In this document: one piece after another, positions 36,300 to 49,030 of the stretch
Layout of the letters: every line of letters starts with the position of its first letter
Position numbering within the stretch: the stretch's first letter is position 1
Assembly (NCBI GenBank): GCA_029582265.1
Contig: CM055830.1
Coordinates: 34,962,718 to 35,026,717, forward strand
Length of the DNA: 64,000 nucleotides
Source: Zoroaster sp. YZ-2022
Taxonomy: Eukaryota > Echinodermata > Asteroidea > Forcipulatida > Zoroasteridae
Direction of reading: 5' to 3'
Program-made: the position numbers and the translations under genes
The notes under the pieces: generated by a model
Databases searched by the model: none
What the model was told of the DNA's origin: nothing
The model's input: only the letters and a program-made list of their open reading frames with translations

Positions 36300-36480
36300 A
36301 TTCTTCCGGGTACGTTTCTCTGCACCGGCCGGTCATTAAATTCATCGCGGGACTCAGCTGGTAGTCTTGTTGAGATGAAGCCGTCATGCCGTGATGACGG
36401 GCCCAGGGATGCGGGGCAGACGCAGTGAGAAGAGCCAGCCGGTCGCTGGGCCAGAACCGGTCATTGTTCGGTGCAGGTTA
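36300..36480. other. CpG-rich island with inverted repeats
   Basis: GC-rich against an AT-rich background. TGCACCGGCCGGTCATTAAA near 36320 is mirrored by AACCGGTCATTGTTCGGTGC near 36456. A 7-bp-stem hairpin CCGTCATGCCGTGATGACGG lies between them. This could be a promoter, a conserved element or a structured RNA. No coding frame recognised. Confidence 0.3.
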
Positions 36481-38652
36481 CGCTTATATGAATCGCTGTC
36501 AAGACTGGAACTATTAATGCATGGAATAAGAATTTATTAAGCCACACAATAATTGATATTAATAATGTCTATGATAATAAGACATGACCCGAGTATTGCA
36601 CGAACTGAAACATATTCACAAGAATACTTTAACAAATATAATTTGATACTGGAACACATTGTGTTGCTATAGGTTGGCTTCGATAAACCACGAGCAAGAC
36701 CATGTTTTCTTGTGATTTTAAATACTGTATTTTACATTTCATAAGAAATAATGGAAAAATGGAGCAGGCTTTGATAAATAATTTTGAATTTGGTAAAAAA
36801 AGTATAGGTTCAAAGAAAAAATGTAGAAAATAAGAATTGTACTTTGAAAGAGCATCATGTTATTACACAAATAAAGAAGTAAAAAAATGATTGGAATTTG
36901 TATCCAGAATTGGCCTTGATTAAATCACAACATTTCCAGTTAATATTAATCCACATTAGTCCGGTCAGTGATGTCGCTTGCACACTGCATTCCTGGGCCG
37001 ACCTACCTAAATCGCCAGACCCTTGCGTAGCCTTCATATGATTCACCCAAGTATTTTAAGCAGAACAACATTTTTTTCTGGAAAGTTGACCTAGTTTATG
37101 AAAGTTTAAGGTCGTTAAATCGAATGTGAACATATATCATGGTAACATTTAGCACAAATTTCTCTCTGGCGTATATTCCATAATTATTTGTTTAAATCGC
37201 GATCAGCTAATTTCTGTCAAACCATGATATTTTCTGACACCATGATGTATGACGATCGCAATCAAGGAAATGCATTGCATGAATGTCGCCCTCTATCGAA
37301 GAGCATATTTCGCCTTTTGAGTTTGTCGTAAACAAAATTGTACCAATACTTAAAAACAAATTAAAAACATACTTTTCCCTGAAAATAAAACATTATTGTA
37401 GATGGTTTCAGATAAACTCGGATTGTACTTTAATTAAAACAGGATTTATTGGGTCTAAATCAGCAGTTTATCAGGACCACTGTCTTTGATGGTCACTCTC
37501 TAATCGGTATTGAACTCACAATCCACCCCAAAATGTTCCCAATTATTTGCGCCGTTAATCAATGGTCATTAAATCAAAATCACACCTATACTTAAACACA
37601 AGCTGGTATTCGATACATCCGTTCAGAAATGAAGTCCAGATGAGGGAAATTATTTACACCTTCAACTCTTATCTTAATGAGAATGGTTTGATTTGGTGTT
37701 TATTTATAATGATCGTTGACTTGTTGATGTCAAGGCACTTATCTCATTGTTGGACTCTGTGTTTTTACCAAGGAGGAGTTATTATGACGGGTGATCAGCT
37801 GGAGTCTGTTCCGGCGTGGAGGTACGTTGACCTATCGACCTTGAGTGGGTGGAATATCTCTGTGTTTAGGCTATCTCATTAAATGATGTTCTTTAGTTGA
37901 ACATTCGCAAGGTTGATGACCGGAGAAAGGACCTTGGATTGTTGGCAAGATATTGACTCTGGACATCACAGACTGTATAGTGTACTGTTGGTACATTCCA
38001 TCAGACAAAGTTATTTAATCTGAAAAAAAAGAAGTTTGGGCATTCTCTTTTATGCTACCAACTCTGTGTAATATCCGTATGAACACTGCTCTATATGATC
38101 CATGTTTCAGTGATTGTGAATGAATCATATCAAAATGTTCACAGAACCTTGAGGATAAATTGAGCTTAAAATATACAATTTTCGTTATTGTAAAATGAAT
38201 ATAAAGATGTACATAACTCAGGATATTTATCCTATTAAGACCAAATACAAAGTAATACAGCATGAGGCCTAAGTAGACATATTCTCAGGTTGAACCTTGG
38301 GAGGAACGCATTATTCCTCCCTTGGTTCACATTACTTGAGGTAGATGACCGAGTAAACATTTCAAGGGCTTATTCAAATCGTAATGTGACCTAACGATAT
38401 GCAGCGCCACCAACGTTAAGTGTTGTGAATCCTAGTCTTGACTACCACTAATCGCTGTGACGCCACCAACATTAAATTATCTGCTCTGAATCAACGTATA
38501 TTAATTACGACATACTGAGATTTTTCTTCATAACAGATATTTATTTAATAAAATCATATTTTCTTATAAGTTTCGGAGAAAATTCAAAAGCTCCTATGTA
38601 GATCCCCATAAAGTATAAATTAATGAAATAATCATAAATATGTTCGGTGTAG
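36481..38652. other. No gene recognised
   Basis: A 106-codon plus-strand ORF at 37562-37882 lacks any motif. No repeat boundaries are clear, although the pair GCGCCACCAACGTTAA and GACGCCACCAACATTAA near 38403 and 38459 is a short duplication. Confidence 0.4.
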
Positions 38653-38985
38653 TATCGATTCTTCCCAACATTTGACGAGTATCACAAATCGCGTTATGGC
38701 ATCTGAGGTTACCACCTCACCCTATCAGCCATCCATCAATCGTGTTTCTTTGTCTTAATGTGATATCGATACTTCGCAGTATGTGGCGAGTATCGTAAAT
38801 CGCGTCATGGCATCTGAGGTTACTACCTCCCACAAGCAGCAATCAATAAATCACATTAATCTTTGTCTTGACGTGTCTCGATTCTGTTCAATATGTGGTG
38901 AATATCATCCCCCATACCAGCCATAAATCAGTCATTGTCTTAATGTAGATGTAATCACCACCTCCCAGTAAGCGAGACAGGTGTC
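38653..38985 (+). repeat. 111-bp tandem repeat, about three copies
   Basis: Unit starts at 38653, 38764 and 38876. Copies share TATCGAT, GAGTATC, AAATCGCGT(T/C)ATGGCATC, TGAGGTTACYACCTC, CAGCCATC-like words and TTTGTCTTAATGTG. Copies 1 and 2 are most alike; copy 3 has an internal deletion around the AATCGCG part. Confidence 0.8.
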
Positions 38986-39289
38986 TATAACCTTGAGCCA
39001 TCAACTATGGGTGGGGTTTACGTCAATGCCTGCTATAGATCACGTCTGTCAATGAAATTTTGCTTTTAGTTCTCGGGTTTGTATTCAGAAAAATTAGGAA
39101 AATGTTTACAGCAGTTTTATTATTTTGTTTTGTTCTAAAAAGAAAAGAAAAGTCGTTTCGATCCAGAGACTTTGATCATATAAGTTTTTTGGTGGAATGC
39201 ACATGATGTGAATAAAATAAATCAACAATTTTTGCAGGTTATAATTATGTAACTTGCACAATTGTACAACTTAGACAAAGAATTAATTT

Positions 39290-39580
39290 ATTAGGAAACT
39301 GAGTGATTTTATTTACTTGATTTTGATTATGATAATGGTACTTAACATTCTGAAAAGTTAGTCCGTTTGACATGTTGTCATTTTCGAGAAATTGGATCGT
39401 TAGCTGATGATGAAATTTTACGTTAGATGAATGAATACAAACAATGTAAATGGATTTTCTTTATGTTCTCGTTAACGACACAATCAAATAAGCTTAGTCG
39501 CTGAAACATGTACATGTTGGTTTCTGTACACATCTCTTGTTTGTATGGATGTATTTACATTTTACCAAAATTGTTTACTG
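39290..39580 (-). mobile_element. MITE family B copy, minus strand
   Basis: Minus-strand order: TTTTGGTAAAATGTAAATAC, ATCCATACAAACAAGAGATG, TGTACAGAAACCAACATGTA, GCTTATTTGATTGTGTCGTT, AACGAGAACATAAAG. This matches the 31424 copy. Termini are eroded, so the limits are approximate. Confidence 0.7.
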
Positions 39581-39596
39581 GTTAGCGGCAGTGCCA

Positions 39597-40055
39597 TTAC
39601 TGAGGGTTTAAGTTGTTGAGGAGGGGCTGTATAGCCATTTGATCCTTTGCCTGGGGATTTATACGCCCCCGAAACACTGCAACTAAACCCAGACCCGTAA
39701 CCAGTCTGGGGAACAGGGTGATATGCCTCCCTTCCTCGTGCCCGTGCAGGCTGATATGCCTCCCTTCCTCGTGCCCGTGCAGGCCAATGCAATTGTGTAG
39801 AATCATTGCGGACTTCTCACAAAGCCAATATTTGTGACCCTCAACATTTTGCTGGGGCCTCTCTATAAGATACAATTCCTGGCTATGGGCAGGGTTTAAC
39901 CTCCCATCGTATACTAAGGATTTTCCACGCTCAAACGACCCATCAGAGAAACTAAATTCCCGGATTTTGTCGACCCATTTTTCTTGACAAGTGAACAACA
40001 GCCGTGCCAATCTTTCGCGGCTCGGTCCGTGACTATTTGTCAGCAAGAGTCGTTA
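39597..40055 (-). pseudogene. Coding-like minus-strand ORF of about 150 codons, unrecognised
   Basis: The frame is open between stops for about 150 codons but has no ATG near its start; the first methionine is late, at MILHNCIG. So it would have to be an exon or a fragment. The residues are balanced and not A/T-driven (for example ARLLFTCQEKWVDKIREFSF and SLVYDGRLNPAHSQELYLIE), which looks more like protein than most ORFs here. I do not recognise a family. A 33-bp duplication (39720-39785) gives a duplicated HGHEEGRHI. It may belong to a dispersed repeat or a decayed gene. Confidence 0.25.
39720..39785. repeat. 33-bp tandem duplication
   Basis: Two copies beginning GATATGCCTCCCTTCCTCGT at 39720 and 39753. 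They are in frame with the surrounding minus-strand ORF. Confidence 0.95.
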
Positions 40056-43000
40056 TTCATCCTTTAAGTTGGTCAAAGTGCCCATTACTTCTTGTTTTGG
40101 TCATCGCTTTTAGTGAAGATGACGACAGGTGACGCGCATGCGTCAACGAAAGACATCCACGTTCAGAACGGAATTATAAGATTACGATTGTAGGAAAAGA
40201 AATGAAGTGATTAATAAATATATTCACCAATCGTTTGATAAAGTTATCTATGGGTTACAGCTAAGCCAGGTGTAAGTAATTTCACTAAGTAATGTTGATG
40301 TCTCCAATCTTGATATAATATCTCTCAAGTTAAGAAGACCTTGGTCTGAGTGATTGGTCCGTCTTGATGTAGCGAAACATTAGCGCTAAGAAACATGACA
40401 TATCTGTCAAAACAGTGGTTTTGGTTTCAAAGCTAAAGATAAGGGACAAGATTGGCAATAACCTGATGAATGACAAAATCCTGATAAACTTTATGTCTGA
40501 AGTTCTCTCATTTAACTTAGAGAAAACACATCATCTCAAGTATTTCTTGCTTGATGGAATACTTGGACTCTTACAACCTGTGTCGTAGCTTTGCAAGAGT
40601 CCCACCCAATTCCGGGTGGTACACATTAATTCAATGTTCTTAAGGCAGTAAAGTCCAAGATAGATGAATATAGTGTTCCTTTCTCTGTCAGTTAAACCTC
40701 AAGCTGAGGTTTAAAGACCCAAATCAACGACTTATTGTTGCATTCTGTAGATTTGAGAGTTTTTTAATCTTATCATTTCAACAATACCGTGGGAAGGACG
40801 TATGATGCAGGCATGTCATAGTGTCTGAACATGTACATAAACAAATTCTACAAATTTGTAAACCACTAAAAATAATGGTACTCCAATTCTAATTTGTGGT
40901 TAGAGATTATTGCTTTACATGTTTGAAAAAATACAAAGGTGAGGAAAGTGAGTTTTGTGGTAACCCACTGCGTTCATAACAGTTATAAAATTCGTAATGT
41001 CATACTGGGAACGTGCTGAAAATGGGGTTAACAATGCTGGAAATTCGGTCTGGGCATTAGGATATTTTTATCTGTACATCCAAACGATCTTAGCAGCTGG
41101 TTTTGGCGGGACAGTCGCGAAGGCCCAAGTTCAAAAGTGTGATGTGTAATGTGCGGGGAACTCCTCTGGGGAACATCAGGCCAGCATTATGGTCTCTCGA
41201 ATCCGGACCCATCTATAAAATGTTGCGAAGTACCGGTAAACCAAAACGGCAACTTGAAAACCTGGGAGGCTGGTTTTTCTTTAATACTGACTTGGGAGTT
41301 GGAGATGTCATAAATGCATTTTTGGGTTGGAAAGGGATTTTTTATGTATTAATCAAACTTTGGAATTTACCGTACGATTTGTGAAGGGAAGACTTCAAAC
41401 TGACGGGATGGGTACCATGGTGTCTTTGAAACAGATGTTAGATGAATTGACTGTAAATGATGCATAGATTGGTAGACGATGAAGTCACTTGATATTAAAC
41501 AAACTTTGGATCATGTGTCGCTTGGAATCTTTCAAGTCGTGTGAAGTTCGAAACAAAAAGGTATATCATGAAACCTCAAATATTATTACTCAAGTAAAAT
41601 AGGTAAACTTAAAAAATTCTCTAACATTCCTTGAAACTAACTCATTGAGGGATAGAATAACCCTTACATGACCACATGAGGCCGCTGTAACACTTACCTT
41701 TTGCGGGTTGAAACAGAAGAAGGAAAAGAATGTCTTTAAAATTCAATTTACTTAAGATAAAAACATTCGAAAGATACTAAAATTGTTTTATGTCTGGGGA
41801 AAAATACTGACTTAAAAGCTTGTAGAGACCAAATTGTAAAGACTGCTCACGGTATAGCATAATAAAGAATTTATACAGCGGGCATAAAACGGCAACAAAG
41901 CTGCATGGTGTTCATTCTAAATATAATACCATCTATAAATTCTAAACTGTTGAAGTGCAATTTTATAATCATTTCCAATAAAAAACAACTTGAGACACTC
42001 ACTCTCCACTTGAGTACAAGGTCCATGAATGAGCTGGACTATGGGAATGTAAAAAAAAATGAAAAAACCATGAGGACTAAAATTAAACTCGCATCATGTT
42101 TGTATAATAGCTACCAACTAAAACACCGCACAGGTGCGGATTATCCTGCCGGAAGTCATGTGATGCAGGTCGGTTGAGGGGTGATAAGAGATTTTATAAA
42201 ACGGTTTTTGTTCGGATGATGAATTAGTGGTGATTTTTTTATTAAGAGCATATACATATTGATTGATTAGTTGACACAATGGCACCATAGTTACAATCAT
42301 GTTCATGTAAGATCTATCTTCAGATTTAAAGGTGCTTTCAACAGGCCTATATACAACTAGTTAACAAATTACGTCACAACACAAGCGCCAATCACAAAGC
42401 ACACAATCTTTGACATTGTTACTCCAAGTGTCTTCTACAATAACAAGCAAACAACATGTCACTGTCCCTAATACACTTATTCGCATTTTCTTATAATAAT
42501 TCTAAAGGAATGTTAAAATTATATGTTGCAGCACGGACCGCCCGTGGTTAAAGAGGCACGAACACCTAATAATCAGAAATGAATAGTAAACACAACACCA
42601 ACAAAACAGAAAAACACGTCATAGTATTTAAATTACTGATTTTAAAGCAACATTTGTAGATAACCAACGTCCCCAAAGCTAATAATTATAAGAATGTAAA
42701 GGTTTGTGTTGTACCATCACCGTGTATACAATCTATGAAAATATGTGGTTCAGAAAAGAACATCACACCATTTACTCGAAGTTACTTTAAACGAGCTCTG
42801 ACTCCAACCGTTGAGAATAATATGCAGTTTGTGCTTTGAAATTCTTCATGATACAATGATTCTGCAAGTTAGATATGGTAACACCTTGTTTCAAACTTGA
42901 TATCCAGCAAATCATGACAAGGCTCAGTTGAGATAGAGCGTCAAATTGCCGATGCGGGTTCCGCCCCGGGATCGTCCCATATCTTCCCCCTAGATGATCC

Positions 43001-44001
43001 CTCACATCCCGTGTTATGTAGTCAACAGGTGATCAAATACGCTTCTAATTAAAAGCAACCCCTAAATTAAGTTCACCAAATGTTTTCTGTTACGAAACCG
43101 AGTAAATTGGGGGCCCCGTTGGTGACAAATCGAGCGCAGAATGTCACATCAATTTTTCTGATCATATCAACGAAATTATTTTTGTGAAACATTTCCTGTG
43201 AATCGTGACCCACAAATACACACAGCAGATTCTGCATGACACTCCGGACATGTTAATATGTAGATAATTCGATAATACAAGATTATACCATCATGATCAA
43301 CGATGTTAAAGGATGTCGTGGAAAATCTTTTCCAAAAGTAATGCGAACAATTGGAAATAAATATGATTTTCCCCCAAAACGTTACTAATATACAACAGCG
43401 CCCTCATTGTTCAGATTTTTACTACAAAATGAACAGAACATTCGCGTTCATAGATAATGACAGTGATGTGAAACCACAATTTCTGAGGAAAACCCAAAGA
43501 AGACTAAGTCATATAAATAACTGAATAGGAAACGAAAATGCTCGGGGAAAATGTAATACTCGATACGAACATTTAACAAAAGTAAAAACACAGGCCATAA
43601 TTCCGCAGGTTGATATTTTCATGATTTTTGGCCAAGATTCAACTATTTGTCGTCATAATTCCTTGTACTCTCATTGTTCTGCTGGAATATAGTCATGTGG
43701 GCGTGTAAGTTTGTTGAACAATCTCTTCCGACACAAAGAAGTGGAGGATATATAAAATACGTGCTTTGTTCAGGCTGATGTAATTACAGTAATGAATGGT
43801 TAAAGTTTTAGCGAAATGACAATGCAGTTTTCACTGTCCATAGATCTGATTACAAACCAGGGGTATAAGGTACACGTTGTGACAGAAAGGTAAGTATGAT
43901 CAATCGATGTGGTGTTTAGAAATGGCGAGGTGGATACGTGTGACAAGTAACATCTAAATCGAGCGTGCGCACTCAGTCCTGTCAAGATTAGCTCAAGAAT
44001 T
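40056..44001. other. No gene recognised
   Basis: ORFs up to 93 codons (41103-41384, 41905-42177) without motifs. One GCGCCCTC word at 43398. No defined repeat; TTAAAGGTGCTTTCAAC near 42326 might be an eroded MITE end. Confidence 0.4.
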
Positions 44002-44035
44002 CCCCCCCCCCAAAAAAAAAAAATTTTTTTTTTTT
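44002..44035. repeat. C10-A12-T12 homopolymer tract
   Basis: Ten C (44002-44011), twelve A (44012-44023), twelve T (44024-44035). A12T12 is a perfect palindrome. Such tracts are prone to sequencing or assembly error, so exact lengths are uncertain. Confidence 0.9.
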
Positions 44036-45829
44036 AAATGCATGATTCTTGTTCATTCACCGTTGGTCAAAAGGTTCCTCCTTAATATAGTCACATCCGT
44101 GAGACAAACGTTGTAATATTTTATCAAAACGTTATTAGCTTCTCATGTGTTTTACATCCTGAGAATAACGACGTGCAGACCTTCGTACACATCTTAGCCC
44201 TCTAGTCTAGTCCGAGGCAAAGGTTCAAAGAACATTTTGCGGCGCAATTTTGAAAACTCTTGCTTGCTTACTGTTAACATTTGAATGTAAATGGAGTCAA
44301 AAGTGCACGTTCACCAGCGAAACTGGTGCCAATGTCCTGGCGACAAGCTGCTGCTTGTGTGAAGGGCGCCCTCAGCATAACGTGCACGGAGCATTATTTA
44401 ACTTTCAGTGGACTGTGTTTCTGAACGATAGGTGTTCCTTTTACAGATATATAATTTGAGGGTATACTAGATACCATATACTAGATACCATTACCTATTA
44501 GATTAAACAGTTTGGTTTTCTCCTAAAATAGGGCACATAATCCCCTGTAGTCATGTGTTTCTAACGATTGGCGTTTCCCGCCATAATTGATACCACAACC
44601 GTGCGCTTTCATAAGTTACAACAAAACAGTTTGAAATTCATGTACACGCGAACGTATAACATTACAGGCGCAGTATAGCATGATAATAACTACTGAGGTA
44701 CCGTATACAGTTTCGATCCCGCGGCGGTAACACACACGCATACCCCTATCACATCTCCACATAAGAATTGAAAACGTCATATGAGTTCCTTAAACAAGTC
44801 GCAAACGATTACTAAAAAGTGTTTTCATACTTAACCTACGGATACTGTAAGGTACAATATTGTTCAACCTCACATGTGGTGTGTGGCAAATATAATGTCA
44901 GCTGTGATATTATTGGATAATTCTTCCAATTTAGATGTTGCTTTTCTGACAGGGCCTGTGTTGGAATGGGACATTGAGGAGTGCATGGATATATCAATGC
45001 CTATAAAGGGGTATCTTGAGGGCCGAATATATCTTGTTCACGTTGCAGCCATTTTTGTCAGGTATACCCAAGTGCGATTAAAGCGCTTGCTAACAATGCA
45101 TATAAAGGACCACACTTTTCCCCCTTCCAGCCTCGATTTGGTCACGTGGTTTTAAATTATAAGCTATACAGAAAGGTTCTTATAGTGATACATAATTAAT
45201 CAGTGCTACAAATGTTTATCTTCTTAAGAGTCGAATAAAATTGTTAAAAATAGACTCATAGCCCCTAAAAAGCAAAACCTTTTGACTAATTACTGAAGAC
45301 TTTTTTTGAAGCCATGAAGTACTAATTCTCAAAATACAGTCACTCACACGTTGAACGTTACACATTTACCGCACCGTCACGCACCAAGCGTGTCCCAGTC
45401 CATACGTCACACAATCATGTGTATTTGTCCGTGTGTAAACACCGTCAAGAACACTCAAGAAAACACATTTTTGGTATGATCCTGTGATCTACCATTAAGG
45501 TTTGACACCCAGACTTCTCTTGTAACATATCTGACATGTCATAAGATATCACGGGAAACCCATTGTTGGGCGGGATTCTTTCCAAGTATTGACTCATGGT
45601 TGAATTGTCTTGTTATAACTTTTCAGGAAGTATCTGAAGGCAGACGTTTTTCATTAGGATGCAGATAATGTCATCATGCAGGTCTTAAAATTGTTTAATG
45701 TCGACAAAATTCTTTCAAAAAATCTATACACAGTACACTAGGACTATTAGTAATCTAAAAAAGGAAAAAAAAGAAAAACACATGAATGATCAAAACATTT
45801 ATTTGGTGTAAAGTCTTTCAAAGACATAA
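44036..45829. other. No gene recognised
   Basis: A 14-bp direct duplication (TATACTAGATACCA) at 44463-44490. A 93-codon ORF at 44874-45155 without motif. One GCGCCCTC word at 44366. Confidence 0.4.
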
Positions 45830-46000
45830 ATTCAACGAGGGATCAGAATAAACACGAACAGCCTGAATACATTTTTACTATTTGCTAGTTGATGACACAA
45901 TGAAATAAGTTAACATTTCACATGATGCAGACTGGTATCCAAACAAGCTTATAACAATGTGACTGGCTCTGGCAAAACCCTAAACTTGGACCCAATTTTC
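45830..46000 (-). mobile_element. MITE family B fragment, minus strand
   Basis: Minus-strand order: AAGCTTGTTTGGATACCAGT, TGTGAAATGTTAACTTATTT, CATTGTGTCATCAACTAGCA and GAATACATTTTTAC-like words. The family body is present; termini are not. Confidence 0.55.
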
Positions 46001-48929
46001 AAAAGTGACCTCCCAAATTTATCGTGAAAATTAACAATGTTCCCAACAACGTTTCAGGATTTTTCTTTTTCCATCAAAATCTAGAGAAAATTCCCTATAT
46101 GGTGACATGAAAACTGGTCCCTCAAACTGGTCCCTGGGGTCAGTTTTTGACCTTTTCATGGCTGTTACGCATTATGGTAAATGCCGAGAAGTTTCGGGTT
46201 TTGCCAGAGCGGGTCACAAATGATAATATAAATTAAATATCATATTTGACAATTATTGTAAAATTTCTGTGGTCCTATCCAAATTCATTGGAACCAGTGG
46301 GCGAAAAGGGCGCCCCATAATGCGGCCATGTTCTCTCTCTTTGAATGACATGTACCACACAGCGCATTATCTAAAGACACTGGTACATTCCGATTGTCAA
46401 GCGTTGTCATTGGACAATGTTAGTTCGCGTACACCTATGGGTTATTGCAACCGCCATCATATCTTGTAAGATTGATTTTGGTTACATCATCAGTAGTCTT
46501 GGACCACAGAATCTTCTACTCGAACATACAGACCACTGGCTATGAGTTTTATGTTTCTGTTTTACAACCGGCAACCACAAGATTAGCTCCAGGATCATGT
46601 GCCTTTCCAACCATTCTACCCGGCCAAAAATTCATTCCATCGTCCCAACTCCTTCGATCTGAATGTCCCGCAAGATTTATCGACCAGTCGCGAGCCTTTT
46701 TAAGTGGCTAATAATTTTCCCAGCTGGTGTAACTAAATATGGATCTGATGTTTATCCCTGCTTGGGTCAGGTTCACCGGTAGATGTTAAGTCAAGACACC
46801 AAGAACCCGGGGCAGAAGCTCGGCCGAGCACACCGAAGGAGCTCAGGAACGGCGGGCAGGTTAATGAAGGGTCGATTGCGACTCGAAATCAAATCCATTT
46901 GACAGGAAAGATGTTATTATCCAACCATAATCAATGTAACCTCACAGCATGGAGTCTATATCAGTTTTCAAACCCGTTTACTATCACTTTAGAGCGCATC
47001 GGTTTACAGCCTGCGGAGGATTAGGGGGCACTATTGTTATTTTTAAATTTCGCAAAACGTAACACAATACCGAAATTAAGTCCTTTAAATTGGCTTAACA
47101 TGCCAGTGAGTGACCCTGTGAAAATTAACGTCTCGATAGCAAAATAAGGGACCTTTGCTCTTTAGTCCATAGGCTTCTGATATAAGTGAACAAATGATCT
47201 CAGGATAACTTATTGAGGTGAAACTTGGTTTCTAGTTTTGGTTCTCGAATGTGGAAATGTTTACATGATACAGTACAGTGGATATTTATTAACAGTACCA
47301 GTCTTAACTGCTCAGTAAATGACCAAGTACGTACTACTATAGTACTGAAACTTTTCCCCATGACGAACGTGGTTTAACTGAAAAACAAACATTGTTTCTA
47401 AGAACTTGTTATTTGTGAAGTTCGTTCTGTGAAAATAATATTAAGCGAACCGGTAACAAAACAAATCCATATTGCGACCGCACACGCATTAGTAACCCTT
47501 ATGATTGAACAAGTTCCGTGAAATCATCCAATATTGCCTCGTAATTATAGAAACACACACTCGTCACATTTGTTTTAATACTAAATCAATCCTAAACATA
47601 CTAGCTCAAATGTCGAGATTGAGAAAAAAGGAGATCAATAAATAATACAATGTGACTGGTAATGTTTCATGATATCATGTTGCAGTGTTGAAGGGGTGAT
47701 CAGGCTAGTTATTAATGTAGGGTCTCATGTTCCAATCCAAATACACACGGATTCAACGGTTCAAAAGCTTGTGTATTTTGGTAAGAATAATAGCGCACAG
47801 CGCTCGCGAACTGAATACCAAACAGTTAAGAAAATTATAATTTGTAGAGAATTCATTCTATTTAATGCATGACCGGTATGAATTCAACCCTCTATGGAAA
47901 TCAAATGTTTTCCATTATACAGGACCTCATTCGTGAACTTTCATGAAATTAAATATTAAAGTTAATTTATAAGAAACGCAAGCGTTTCCTTACTAAGCGC
48001 CAGCCCCGCAATAAATACAGAAATACGGGCAGCGCATCACTGGGTCCAACCTGGAGTCACTTAAAACGATAGCGGGTAAAAAGTACCAACAAATAGATAC
48101 TATCAATCATGAATGTCTCAGAGGAACGGGGACATTATGATGACTGCCTACAGAATCGGCTTGTCAAAGGGACCCGACCGTGGACAGTCGAGCCCGGGTG
48201 GACCGTGTGGTGTAGACCGGGAATGATCGCTTGGGAGGTGGTACGGATGCTGTGTGGAGCCGGTGACGTGCCAAGTTATAAATCTAGTGGAGTATTAGTC
48301 GTAAATTGTGCGTGGTTTCAATGGACAGCACGTATCGATGGAGCTGTTTTCTACATTATCAAGGATCTTGATTTCTTCAAAATTCTGGAAAGTTGACGTG
48401 AGAAGCATATTTAGTGGATGGTAGAATAAATCATGCTGTTAATGACAGTGTCCAGTTCTTACACCCGTATCATACACCCGTATGATATGGTGTTTGAGAA
48501 TAAACATGAAAAGCAAATTATATCAACCCAATTTTCACTTTATTTGGTCAAAGCAAGTCCCGGATTTGAAGACGGTAGCCAAATCTAGCGCGACTGTCAT
48601 GTGGAAAGTAAAAAAAGTAAAATAGTTTCGTAAAAGGTTGATAGACGAAATATTACGACAAGCATATCAGGCGTTTTGAGGACGGCGTGTGGATAGCTGA
48701 AGTTGCTCTAGAACACAGTATATAATATTTGATATATAAAATACTTTCACAGTATCAGCCCACCGCGAAAGGAATTAGTGAGGTCAATTAGTTATTCAAT
48801 GTGTTTTGTGTTCATATATTGGCCATCTCATCCAATATGAGCAATTTGAAAGAATTAGTTTGACACTATTGATGTTATTTAAACACTCCAGTTTTATTTG
48901 AAAATCCAGTTTTCAGCAGGGTGCCTTGC
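46001..48929. other. No gene recognised
   Basis: A CpG-rich patch at 46805-46860 and a 95-codon ORF at 48109-48396 with no domain. A 13-bp duplication ACACCCGTATCAT lies near 48463. Confidence 0.4.
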
Positions 48930-49030
48930 TATACGGAGGTGTTAAAAAGCACCGTTGGTGTCCACTAGTATGAGGACCACTGGTGCAGATGTTAACACTC
49001 AAGTTTTTGCAATGTGTAATTACAGTGTTT
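48930..49030. repeat. Dispersed repeat, copy 2 of the 33300 unit
   Basis: GTGTTAAAAAGCACCGTTGG and GATGTTAACACTCAAGTTTT mirror the arrangement of the first copy. Confidence 0.4.
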
